Shown here piece after piece: positions 27,034 to 35,388 of a DNA stretch of 64,000 bases (positions are counted from its first letter, which is position 1; every line of letters begins with the position of its first letter). Position numbers and translations under genes: made by a program. Under the pieces are notes generated by a model. The model was not told the origin of the DNA, did not search any database, and saw nothing but the letters and a program-made list of their open reading frames with translations. The stretch is taken from contig NZ_JAYKOT010000001.1 in assembly GCF_035481615.1 (NCBI RefSeq), positions 186,001 to 250,000 on the forward strand. Direction: 5' to 3'. This DNA comes from Citroniella saccharovorans (lineage in GTDB: Bacteria; Bacillota; Clostridia; Tissierellales; Peptoniphilaceae).

Positions 27034-27075
27034 AAAGCAGACAGGTTATTTTTTGTATCTTTTCCTATCTGCTTT
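27034..27075 (-). terminator. Hairpin with U-tract before the IME2 relaxase
   Basis: The stem aaagcagacagg / cctatctgcttt has one mismatch and is followed leftward by a U-run, 40 bp before the relaxase start. Confidence 0.65.
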
Positions 27076-27137
27076 ATCCGTATATTTTTATTAAGTTTTG
27101 GATTTTCAAAGACTTGCTAAAATCCCTTAGATTTTCT

Positions 27138-27167
27138 AAGGGCGCAATTATACACCCTAAAGGGTGC
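27138..27167 (-). other. oriT: oriT core with MOBQ-like nic sequence (IME2)
   Basis: The reverse complement is identical over 30 bp to the IME1 core at 15576-15605: a caccctttagggtg hairpin followed by tataattgcgccctt. The shared block cccttgcagggagc lies at 27191-27204. Relative to its relaxase gene the core points the opposite way from that in IME1. Confidence 0.75.
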
Positions 27168-27234
27168 TTTGCGTTCTGCGAAGCTTTTTGCCCTTGCAGG
27201 GAGCTTCTGAAAAAACTAAGTTTTTTTATTCTGT

Positions 27235-27564
27235 CTACTCGATGTCTGTTTTATCTTCCATATCTTTCCCATTTATCATTTCTTCATAGGCTTGTCTGTA
27301 TTCTTCTGTGTGAGTAGAGATGTTTAACAGCTTTTCTATCTCCTCATTGGTAAATATTAGAGGATTTTTAATTACTCTTTCTACTATCAAGCCTCTTTGT
27401 ATAAGCCTGTGATTTCTTCTTTTTCGTTCTTTTTCATTTGCAAGTTTTTCTAATTTCTTGCCTTGATTTTGTAATTGTTTCAGCTTTACATCGCACTTTT
27501 CTCTTTCTTCCTGAAGTTCAAAAATTTGTTCCTGTACTTCCTGTAATGTGTTTTCTTTCTTCAT
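27235..27564 (-). CDS. DUF3847-like mobilization accessory protein (IME2)
   Basis: I start it at the ATG at 27564 after the RBS GGAGGAATT, giving 109 aa. The first half is a heptad coiled coil (VQEQIFELQEEREKCDVKLKQLQNQ). The motif KERKRRNHRLIQRGLIVE is shared with the IME1 gene at 15621-15936. It sits next to oriT and is probably a relaxosome accessory DNA-binding protein. A hairpin/U-tract leader (27605-27642) precedes it. Confidence 0.72.
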   Translation of the reverse strand: MKKENTLQEVQEQIFELQEEREKCDVKLKQLQNQGKKLEKLANEKERKRRNHRLIQRGLIVERVIKNPLIFTNEEIEKLLNISTHTEEYRQAYEEMINGKDMEDKTDIE

Positions 27565-27604
27565 TTTTAATTCCTCCGTTTTGGTATCTGCTTGTTTCCA
27601 TAAA

Positions 27605-27642
27605 GAAAGGTTAAGCACCTTTTTTTGACACTTAACCTTTCC
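27605..27642 (-). terminator. Hairpin with U-tract before the DUF3847-like gene
   Basis: gaaaggttaag / cttaacctttc, an 11-bp perfect stem, lies between the sigma-like gene and the DUF3847-like gene. Confidence 0.7.
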
Positions 27643-27648
27643 AAGTTT

Positions 27649-28065
27649 TTAGATTTTATCTTCTAAAATTTTTTTCAGTTTTTCTAAAATCCTATCCCTC
27701 CTCCCGCTGATTGCTTGATGTGTAACTTTCTCTCTTCTGCTGATTGACCTTAGGCTTTCTTCTTTGTAGAAGATGGCTTCCATTAGCTCTCGTTCTTCTT
27801 GTGTTAGAGTATTTAATGCTTTATGAAGTTCTTCAATTCGCATTTTTACTTCTACAATTTTTTCTAAGTCTATTTTTTCATCTATGATGTTATCTACAAA
27901 GTGTCCATCATGATCCAGTGCTGAAAATGGTATAACATTATGCTTCCAATCTTTTCTTTGGAGATATTTTTCATGCTCTGTTATCTTCCAGTAGGCTTTA
28001 TAGACTTCTTCACTTACAGGTACGGCTTTTCCTTTGACATAAAGGAAATATTCTTTTTTGTCCAT
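27649..28065 (-). CDS. Sigma-70 region-4-like regulator of IME2
   Basis: This 138-aa protein ends with a sigma region 4-like helix-turn-helix: LHKALNTLTQEERELMEAIFYKEESLRSISRREKVTHQAISGRRDRILEKLKK. The N-terminal half (YVKGKAVPVSEEVYKAYWKITEHEKYLQRKDWKHNVIPFSALD) is the form typical of mobile-element sigma-like regulators and contains no region 2. It probably controls IME2 genes rather than acting as a full sigma factor. Confidence 0.8.
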   Translation of the reverse strand: MDKKEYFLYVKGKAVPVSEEVYKAYWKITEHEKYLQRKDWKHNVIPFSALDHDGHFVDNIIDEKIDLEKIVEVKMRIEELHKALNTLTQEERELMEAIFYKEESLRSISRREKVTHQAISGRRDRILEKLKKILEDKI

Positions 28066-28116
28066 TGTGTAATCCTCCTTTTTAAGTTCTCTGTTTTGCT
28101 TTTTGAGAATAAAAAA

Positions 28117-28151
28117 GGAGGACTTCTACACTTTGGTGTAAATAGTCCTCC
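28117..28151 (-). terminator. Hairpin with U-tract before the sigma-like gene
   Basis: The stem ggaggact / agtcctcc with inner pairing tctaca/tgta is followed leftward by a U-run and, about 40 nt later, the RBS AAAGGAGG. The remaining 28152-28320 shows nothing recognisable. Confidence 0.75.
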
Positions 28152-28320
28152 GAAAAAGAAATGAATCTATCTTTTCTTTAGATATATTTAGTTGCTTGAG
28201 ATAATAAGAAACTATAAGGCAAGAAGAATTTTTTGTTATTTCTTTCTTCTATATGAAAAGTCTTTTTCATCTTACTCCCCCGTTTCTTACATCTATCTAA
28301 TATTCATATATCAAACCTTT

Positions 28321-30063
28321 CTAAACTACCCATTCTTCAGATTGTTTTCTGATTTCAATAAAATCCTTATATATTCCATGTTTAGATGCAAGTTCACTAT
28401 GTGTTCCTACTTGTTTTATAACACCATCTTTTAAAACAACTATCTGATCTGCATTTTTTACAGTAGAAAGCTTGTGTGCAATTACAATAACGGTTTTGCC
28501 TTTTAATAAGTTTTTCAAAGCAATCAATAATTCTTTTTCATTTTCTGGATCTACGCTTGAAGTTGCCTCATCAAGAACTACAAACCTACTCGGTTTTAAC
28601 ATGGCTCTTGCAATAGAAATTCGTTGACGCTCACCACCCGATAGATTTGAACCCCCTTCTTGCAAAACAGTTTCATAAGCTTGTGGCAATTTCATAATAA
28701 AATCATGGCACTGAGCTTTTTTGGCAATATCTATCATTTCTTCATCTGTTGCATTTGGATTACCAAACTTAATATTGTTTTTTATGGTATCATCAAAAAG
28801 ATACACGTCTTGAAAAACAAAGCTAAAATTTGAAAGCAATTCATCATACTTGTACTGTTTAATATTTAGATTTCCAACTTTTACTTCGCCAGAATTTACA
28901 TCCCAAAACCTCGCCATTAAATTGCAAAGTGTTGTTTTACCACTTCCTGAAAATCCAACAAGAGCAGTAGTTTTTCCATCTGGAACAAGCATACTTAGAT
29001 TATTGAAAAGATTTTCTTTTCCATAAGAAAATGAAATATTGTTCATTGATATTTCTGCTTTATCTACTTCTGTCATTTCACCTTCTTCAATTACAGGCAA
29101 ATTTCTTAAATTTATAACAGTATTAAGATTTCGTACAGCAACACCCTTAATACTCTGCATACTTCCTGCTAATTCAAATCCAGAAAAAACAACAAAACTC
29201 ATAACAATTAATATAATAGCTTTAGTAACTTCAATATCCCCTGATAAATATCTTATTATAGAACTAAAAATTATCACACAAATACCAAGTTTAAATACTA
29301 ACAAGAATAAAAACTGTGTTGGAACTAAAATTTTTTCTACAGCAAGGAAGCCTTTGCGACTTTTTGTAATACTTTCGTTTAGTTCCTTGACTGTATTTTT
29401 ATCTTTTCCAAATGCTTTAGTTATTCCTATCCCATTTACATACTCAAGCATTTTTTCACTTAAATCCAATTTAAGTCCTAACAATCTCTCTGTTAGTTGA
29501 TCTGTGCTTTTTTGTGTGAATAAGTTTACTAAGGTTCCAACAATCAAAGTCAACAATATAATTATAGCTGTTGCAAAATCATAAGGTAGTATGAAAATAA
29601 CCATAATTAGTGTCTGTATTGTACCTACAAGCATTTGCTCAATAATAAAAACTCCTATTGTTTCAAGTTCACCTATAACAGTTGACAATGCTCCTGCTAT
29701 ATTCCCTAAAGAATTTGTGCTGAAATATCCCATGTTTACATTTTTTAAACGATCACCAATATATAATCTATTTTCTGCTCCTAAATTGTACGAAGCAATA
29801 TATTTGTTTTTATCAGCCAGATATCCAAATATAATTTTCCCCACCAAACTTATAGCTGCAATAATAAAAACAATATACACATCTTTCATTAAAATGCTTT
29901 GGTTCGTAAATATATTTTCACAAATTTTGGTCAAACATAATAGAATTGCACCTAAAGAAACTCCTTCAAATACTCCCTTAAATACATCAAAAATAAGCAT
30001 TTTTGTTATTTTATTTGAATATGACCCTGACACCTCATATAAAGTTTTTATCAATTCTCTCAC
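28321..30063 (-). CDS. ABC transporter, fused membrane/ATPase, second of a pair
   Basis: This 580-aa half-transporter has six spans in residues 1-310 and an ATPase domain with Walker A (GFSGSGKTT, about 370), signature LSGGERQR and Walker B VVLDEAT. The exporter fold pairs with the adjacent 570-aa protein, starting 1 bp after it. Pairs of this type next to an ECF module resemble the YbtP/YbtQ or IrtA/IrtB importers for metallophores. The neighbours, not the motifs, make import plausible; drug export remains an alternative. Last gene of the cargo operon. Confidence 0.85.
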   Translation of the reverse strand: MRELIKTLYEVSGSYSNKITKMLIFDVFKGVFEGVSLGAILLCLTKICENIFTNQSILMKDVYIVFIIAAISLVGKIIFGYLADKNKYIASYNLGAENRLYIGDRLKNVNMGYFSTNSLGNIAGALSTVIGELETIGVFIIEQMLVGTIQTLIMVIFILPYDFATAIIILLTLIVGTLVNLFTQKSTDQLTERLLGLKLDLSEKMLEYVNGIGITKAFGKDKNTVKELNESITKSRKGFLAVEKILVPTQFLFLLVFKLGICVIIFSSIIRYLSGDIEVTKAIILIVMSFVVFSGFELAGSMQSIKGVAVRNLNTVINLRNLPVIEEGEMTEVDKAEISMNNISFSYGKENLFNNLSMLVPDGKTTALVGFSGSGKTTLCNLMARFWDVNSGEVKVGNLNIKQYKYDELLSNFSFVFQDVYLFDDTIKNNIKFGNPNATDEEMIDIAKKAQCHDFIMKLPQAYETVLQEGGSNLSGGERQRISIARAMLKPSRFVVLDEATSSVDPENEKELLIALKNLLKGKTVIVIAHKLSTVKNADQIVVLKDGVIKQVGTHSELASKHGIYKDFIEIRKQSEEWVV

Positions 30064-30064
30064 T

Positions 30065-31777
30065 TTATATCACCTCGATTTCTTTAGATTCTGTATATAC
30101 ATCCCACATTTTTTTGTATCTCCCATTTAACTCTAGTAATTGTTTATGAGTGCCTTCTTCAATTACTTCTCCATTATCCACCACAATTATTTTATTTGCA
30201 TTTACAATTGTAGATAACCTGTGAGCTACCATAATCACTGTTTTATCTTTAATTAACTTATCAATAGACTGTTGAATAACTGATTCATTGTCAGGATCAG
30301 AATATGCTGTTGCTTCATCAAGTAGTACAATAGGACTATTCTTTAAAAAACACCTAGCTATTGCAATTCTTTGCTTTTCTCCTCCAGAAAGATTTGCTCC
30401 TCCCTTCCCTACAATAGTTTCATATCCATTTGGTAGGCCCTTTATAAAATTATAGCAACTCGCTTTTTCACAAGCTTCTTTAATTTCATCCATACTCGCA
30501 TCTTCTTTCGCCATCTTTAAATTTTCTAATATTGTTTTATTAAAAAGAAAGTTTTCTTGCGATACATAGCTAACAAGCTCCATATTCTGTTTTAAAGGCA
30601 ATTCGTTCAAATTTGTTTTTCCAATTAAAATTTCTCCATTAGAAACATTCCAAAATCCTGCGATTAGTTTTGTAATAGTAGACTTTCCACTACCTGAATT
30701 TCCAACGATTGCAGTTAACTCATTTTCATTTGCTTTAAACGAAATATTATTTAATACATTCTTTGACTCTTCATATGCAAATGTAACATCTTTAAACTCT
30801 ACATCATAAGATTTTATATCTCTTACTTCTTCTCCTCTTTTTAAGTTAGGAATTTCCATTATTTTTTTTATTTCTTCAAATACAACTTTTATATTTGCTA
30901 TTGTTTCCATATGACTCATAGCTTTTATTAATGGTTTATATGAAGCATATGATAGCAATATACACGTGATAAGAGTTCCTACTTCAACACTACCCTTCAT
31001 AAAGAAATACAATGAAGCTGGTAAAACGAATACCATAGTTGACGGGATAGTTTCCATAGTTGCTGTCATTGAAAAACAAACACTCAAATACCAATCAAGC
31101 ATTGCGTTCTTATTCTCTTCAACAGTCTTTCTAAATTTCCCAAATGATGATGCTGATTTATTAAATGCTTTTATAACTTTAATACCATTTACATATTCAA
31201 CCATTGTCGTATTCATAGCTTTAGCTGCTTCTTGGTATCTTTTAGATTTTTCTTCATAACCTCGCATCATTAACATTGAGAACAATAATCCTAATGGAAT
31301 TGTAAGCAAATTTGCAATTCCTATTCTCCAGTCCATTATAAAAATTGTTATGATCAATACTATAGGAATGAATATATTAGCAATAACTTCTGGAATCACA
31401 TGAGCAATCGGTTTTTCCATTTTATCAAGTGTTTCCACCATAAATTGAGACCACTGTCCGCTGCTTTTTCTTTCAACTTCTCCCATAGAAATTTTACTTA
31501 ATTTGTCAGCTAATAACTTTCTTTTATCTTCAATAATCCTGTAGGCAAGATTATGAGAAATAATAGTAGATATTTCATGAAATAATATACTTGCCAAAAA
31601 TCCCAAAAATACAGCAAAAATATATGGATAATAATTATTTAAATTTGCATTTTTTGCAACCAAGTTATTAATAATGGCTGCTACAGAAAAATAAGGTATT
31701 ACACCAAATCCTACTCCTATTATCGCAATGAATACAGCTGCGAAAATCTTGCTTTTATGTCCCTTTAAGATATCCAT
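30065..31777 (-). CDS. ABC transporter, fused membrane/ATPase, first of a pair
   Basis: A 570-aa partner of the preceding entry. It has six membrane spans, Walker A (GNSGSGKST, about 355), signature LSGGEKQR and Walker B VLLDEAT. It follows the ECF ATPase gene by 3 bp, so the whole cluster is one operon. The two proteins would form a heterodimer. In YbtPQ-like systems an exporter-fold dimer imports metal chelates; substrate here is unknown. Confidence 0.85.
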   Translation of the reverse strand: MDILKGHKSKIFAAVFIAIIGVGFGVIPYFSVAAIINNLVAKNANLNNYYPYIFAVFLGFLASILFHEISTIISHNLAYRIIEDKRKLLADKLSKISMGEVERKSSGQWSQFMVETLDKMEKPIAHVIPEVIANIFIPIVLIITIFIMDWRIGIANLLTIPLGLLFSMLMMRGYEEKSKRYQEAAKAMNTTMVEYVNGIKVIKAFNKSASSFGKFRKTVEENKNAMLDWYLSVCFSMTATMETIPSTMVFVLPASLYFFMKGSVEVGTLITCILLSYASYKPLIKAMSHMETIANIKVVFEEIKKIMEIPNLKRGEEVRDIKSYDVEFKDVTFAYEESKNVLNNISFKANENELTAIVGNSGSGKSTITKLIAGFWNVSNGEILIGKTNLNELPLKQNMELVSYVSQENFLFNKTILENLKMAKEDASMDEIKEACEKASCYNFIKGLPNGYETIVGKGGANLSGGEKQRIAIARCFLKNSPIVLLDEATAYSDPDNESVIQQSIDKLIKDKTVIMVAHRLSTIVNANKIIVVDNGEVIEEGTHKQLLELNGRYKKMWDVYTESKEIEVI

Positions 31778-31780
31778 CTT

Positions 31781-33196
31781 TTACCTTCTTTCATAAAATC
31801 TTTTTATTCTGCCATCGCAAATTTCCAATAATTTATTACATGTACTATCAATCAATTCATTATCATGCGTAACAATAAATATAATTTTATTATTTGAAAA
31901 TTCTTTAATGACTTTACTTATTTCGAGCATATTTGTATAATCAAGTCCACTCGTTGGTTCGTCCAAAATAATAATTTCTCTATTCATTAACATCCCCAAT
32001 GCTACAGAAAGTCTCTGCATTTGACCTCCTGATAAGCACATAGGATGACGATTATCTAATTTTTTAAGATCTAATTTTTCTAGAATATTATCTATTTGCT
32101 TTTCATCTATTTTAGAATCAAATAAACTAAATTCATCTCTTACAGATTCCGAAAAAAACTGATGAATTACATCTTGCATAACCATATAACAAAGTTTTCT
32201 TCGTTTTTTATATTTTATGGGACTTCCTTTATAACTTATTTTTCCTTCGTTTTCTTTCAACAGTCCACACAAAATTCTCATTAATGTTGTTTTTCCTTGA
32301 CCATTTTTACCTGTTATTGCAATAATATCTCCCTTGTTTCCGGAAATATTTATCTTATCTAAAATTTTTTGTTTCTTATTTTCATATTCTAAATTTGAAA
32401 CTACAAAGTCATCAGATTCACAAAATGTGACAGGATTTGCAAAATCATCATTTTTCTTTCTTACAAAAGTTCTAAGTCCTAGTTTCTTTCGTGAGTCATC
32501 ACTAATTGAAGAAAATTCCACATTTGAAAAAACATATTTTATTTTTCCGTCTTGTAAATAAATAGCTCTATCAATTAAATCCATTAAATAATAGAGTCTA
32601 TGTTCAGAAATAATAATTGTCTTGCCCTGAGTTTTAAGATTTATAAGCATCTCTCTTATTCTTTCAATGCCATACTCATCAATATTTGCAGAAGGTTCAT
32701 CAAACACATATACATCTGGATTGGTAGCATAAATAGATGCAATAGCAAGTAATTGCTTTTCTCCACCTGACATCATAAAAACATTTCTGTTTTTTAATCT
32801 TTCAATTCCCAAATCACGTACCACTTTAAAAACTTGTCTTTTTATTTTATCAGGGTTTTCACCTAAATTTTCTAATCCAAATGTTAGTTCACTATCTGAA
32901 TCTAAATTAAAAAACTGTGTTTTGGGGTTTTGAAAAATTGTTCCCACTTTTTCAGAAATTTCATATATCTTCATTTGTTTTGTGTTTATCCCATTTATAA
33001 AAATATTTCCTAATAAATTTCCCTCTAAAAAATGAGGAATCAATCCATTGATTAATTTTGTTATAGTTGTTTTCCCAGAACCAGATTTTCCGCATAATAA
33101 GATAACTTCTCCTTGATTAATCTTTATTGAAATTTTCTTTAACTGGTTTTCTAAGCTTCTCTTATAGGAATATGAAGCTTCATTTATATTAATCAT
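31781..33196 (-). CDS. ECF-type duplicated ATPase (EcfA1A2-like)
   Basis: A 471-aa protein with two complete ATPase domains. Walker A GKSGSGKTT and signature MSGGEKQ lie in the first half, and GKNGQGKTT and LSGGQMQR in the second. Walker B motifs are YVFDEPS and IILDEPT. This is the fused A-subunit of an energy-coupling factor importer. It sits between the T component and the exporter-fold pair. It supplies energy for uptake with the S and T proteins encoded just upstream. Confidence 0.88.
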   Translation of the reverse strand: MININEASYSYKRSLENQLKKISIKINQGEVILLCGKSGSGKTTITKLINGLIPHFLEGNLLGNIFINGINTKQMKIYEISEKVGTIFQNPKTQFFNLDSDSELTFGLENLGENPDKIKRQVFKVVRDLGIERLKNRNVFMMSGGEKQLLAIASIYATNPDVYVFDEPSANIDEYGIERIREMLINLKTQGKTIIISEHRLYYLMDLIDRAIYLQDGKIKYVFSNVEFSSISDDSRKKLGLRTFVRKKNDDFANPVTFCESDDFVVSNLEYENKKQKILDKINISGNKGDIIAITGKNGQGKTTLMRILCGLLKENEGKISYKGSPIKYKKRRKLCYMVMQDVIHQFFSESVRDEFSLFDSKIDEKQIDNILEKLDLKKLDNRHPMCLSGGQMQRLSVALGMLMNREIIILDEPTSGLDYTNMLEISKVIKEFSNNKIIFIVTHDNELIDSTCNKLLEICDGRIKRFYERR

Positions 33197-33208
33197 GTTT
33201 CGTACCTC

Positions 33209-33895
33209 TTATAAAAATAACTTGAACTTTACATTAAAGAACATCAGAATACATAATAGAATAATTATTAGATCCCAAATGTTAAATCCTGCATCATCCA
33301 TAAAGGTCTTTCTTGCAGGATTTTCTATCCCTCTTACTGTAATAGCCTGAGCTAATTCATCTGCGGTATTAGAAGCTGTAACTATTAAAGATATTAGTCC
33401 TAATTGTATCTTTTTAAATCCAGTCACGCCTCTTATTTTTATTGCATCTGAGATTAATATTTTTTCTTCTCTTAAAGATGGAAAATATCTGATGCCTATT
33501 GCTAGAGAAATAATTAGGCTTTTTGGAAAATGCATCATTTTTAAGGCATACATAATATTTCGTATAGGATTAGTTTTTACAAGAATTTGACCAACTAAAA
33601 AAATCGGTATTAACTTAGGAGCATGAATCACCAATAATCCAAAATGTGCTGATATGACATCTGGTAGAATCGGCAAAACAAAATATTTCAATCCCTGTAA
33701 TAATACAAACATAGACAATGCCTTTAAAGATATTTTAACAAGTCCCATAAATAACGCTATAATAGCAACCATTAAAAGAATAAAAACATCTAATTTTAAG
33801 CTATTATTTGCAAAGCTAATAATACTAACTGAAATCAAAAAAATGATTTCAGTTAGTGGATTTAGCTTTATAATGCCTCTTACAATACCCTCCAT
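33209..33895 (-). CDS. ECF transporter T component (EcfT/CbiQ-like)
   Basis: A 228-aa membrane protein with about five spans and the coupling motif ...ISDAIKIRGV followed by AQAITVRGIEN, the paired Ala-Arg-Gly signatures of T components. It links S protein and ATPase. It starts directly after the S component gene with no gap. Confidence 0.85.
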   Translation of the reverse strand: MEGIVRGIIKLNPLTEIIFLISVSIISFANNSLKLDVFILLMVAIIALFMGLVKISLKALSMFVLLQGLKYFVLPILPDVISAHFGLLVIHAPKLIPIFLVGQILVKTNPIRNIMYALKMMHFPKSLIISLAIGIRYFPSLREEKILISDAIKIRGVTGFKKIQLGLISLIVTASNTADELAQAITVRGIENPARKTFMDDAGFNIWDLIIILLCILMFFNVKFKLFL

Positions 33896-34489
33896 TTACA
33901 TAATTCCAGCCTTCTCAAAACGTTTTTTGAACATTGCTTTACCTATATATGCACCAATGACTCCTCCAATAAATGCAGTAATGATCATCCCGATAAGTGT
34001 TGGAATTGAAATTAAAGTTTGTAATTTATTTACATATTCTGGACTCATTCCCATTTTAATAATAGATTTCATATAAGATTCTTGGAACAACCACATAGGC
34101 AATGGTGATCCAATCAACCCAATGCAAATCAATCCTGAAGATACTATTACGCTTTTTTGACTTTTATATCCCAAAATTTTTCTAGTAATTTCTGCTAAAA
34201 CTCCTGCAATAACGCAAGTTATGACAATTGTAAAAGTGCATTCTCCTATAGCAAAATATATAATCCCTGTAATTGCTATCAAAAGTAAAGCCGTTCCTGG
34301 TTTTGGCACCTTAGAGACCAACAACATGTAAATAAAATTACATATTATGCCTGTCATTGCTGGCCATAATAACCAAAGTATCGGTGAAAGTATTGGAATA
34401 ATCATTACCGCCATGGATAATGCCATATAAATCACTGAAAAAATGCCGATGTTAACTAAATCTTTTGTTTTTAATTTTGTTTCATTCAT
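33896..34489 (-). CDS. ECF transporter S component (MptD/Trep_Strep type)
   Basis: Starting at the ATG at 34489 behind the RBS AAAGGAGG, the product is 197 aa with six hydrophobic spans. It starts MNETKLKTKDLVNIGIFSVIYMALSMAV, the usual S-component opening, where the AxxxA-type helix contacts EcfT. Proteins of this family precede EcfT-EcfA-ABC-ABC operons in streptococci and clostridia. The substrate is not known. Confidence 0.8.
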   Translation of the reverse strand: MNETKLKTKDLVNIGIFSVIYMALSMAVMIIPILSPILWLLWPAMTGIICNFIYMLLVSKVPKPGTALLLIAITGIIYFAIGECTFTIVITCVIAGVLAEITRKILGYKSQKSVIVSSGLICIGLIGSPLPMWLFQESYMKSIIKMGMSPEYVNKLQTLISIPTLIGMIITAFIGGVIGAYIGKAMFKKRFEKAGIM

Positions 34490-34519
34490 TTGAATACCTC
34501 CTTTTAAATTTTTATTTTT

Positions 34520-34568
34520 ATTTACCAGTTGCAATATGATTGATTCAAAATAATCTTTACTGGTAAAT
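34520..34568. promoter_or_regulatory. Inverted repeat upstream of the transporter operon
   Basis: atttaccagt (34520-34529) and actggtaaat (34559-34568) form a 10-bp perfect inverted repeat just before the S-component RBS. It could be an operator or a leader stem. A second hairpin, aaatcggg/cccgattt, lies at 34605-34625 and may end the tetR transcript. Confidence 0.6.
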
Positions 34569-34659
34569 TTTTCTTATTTTTGTTTACTTTCCATAAAACG
34601 CAGAAAATCGGGATTAACCCGATTTCAAAATTTATTATTTTTAATTTTATATTATGTTT

Positions 34660-35271
34660 TCATTTAATAATCCTCCTCCAACCAAAATTCATTGCTGCCT
34701 CCATCATATCGATAAAATTCAAGGCTTCATTATATGAATACCTATGTGTGATTACCTCAAATAAAGGTGTACATGCCATTGTATAAAGAACATGAAGTTC
34801 ATCATCATTCAAATCATTTACTTCAATCTTTTTTTCTTTAAGAACATCGATCAATTTCTTAGCACCCTGCACTTCAAGATTCACTAAATCATGACGAATT
34901 GATTCAAATTCCGTACCCTGAGAACAGTTAAACAAAAGATTAACTATAGGATCGTTTTGGTAAATAAATTCCAATAATTCCCTATTACTATCATCAGATT
35001 TTTCTCCAAAAGCTTGTAATCCATTTACTTTAATTTCTTCAATCGCTTGATTTGTCAATTCTTTACTTCTTCTGTATAAGTGATTAAGTATAGGACTTAC
35101 AAGTACCTTAAAAATATCTTCTTTAGACTTAAAGTGCTTATATATTGCACCCGGTGTAACTCCTGCATTTTTAGCAATTACTCGTACAGATGCCTGTTCA
35201 AATCCATGCTCTGCAAACTCATCATTTGCACTCTGTAAGATTTTTTTAATTGTAGCTTCTTTGTTCCTCAC
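34660..35271 (-). CDS. TetR-family regulator of the transporter cargo
   Basis: A 203-aa protein. Residues 5-50 (EATIKKILQSANDEFAEHGFEQASVRVIAKNAGVTPGAIYKHFKSKEDIF) are a textbook TetR helix-turn-helix. The rest is an all-helical ligand domain. It is encoded just upstream of the ECF/ABC operon on the same strand and very likely senses its substrate. The promoter overlaps a 16-bp palindrome (35313-35328). Confidence 0.92.
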   Translation of the reverse strand: MRNKEATIKKILQSANDEFAEHGFEQASVRVIAKNAGVTPGAIYKHFKSKEDIFKVLVSPILNHLYRRSKELTNQAIEEIKVNGLQAFGEKSDDSNRELLEFIYQNDPIVNLLFNCSQGTEFESIRHDLVNLEVQGAKKLIDVLKEKKIEVNDLNDDELHVLYTMACTPLFEVITHRYSYNEALNFIDMMEAAMNFGWRRIIK

Positions 35272-35310
35272 TAATTTTTCACCTCTATTTAAGATAACAC
35301 CGTTTACTAT

Positions 35311-35339
35311 ATGTTAGCATAATCTAACCTCAAAGTCAA
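35311..35339 (-). promoter_or_regulatory. tetR promoter with overlapping palindrome
   Basis: On the minus strand, TTGACT (35334-35339), a 17-bp spacer and TAACAT (35311-35316). The palindrome gttagcataatctaac (35313-35328) overlaps the -10 box, fitting autorepression by the TetR protein. Confidence 0.75.
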
Positions 35340-35350
35340 TCAAAATATTC

Positions 35351-35388
35351 TACTGAAAATCTCTTGCCTTTACTGAAAATCTCTTGCC
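35351..35388. repeat. 18-bp tandem direct repeat at the 3' end of the recombinase gene
   Basis: tactgaaaatctcttgcc occurs at 35351-35368 and again at 35371-35388. The second copy encodes the last residues of the recombinase (ARDFQ) and its stop. The first repeats the same coding end with a second stop just outside the gene. Confidence 0.85.
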
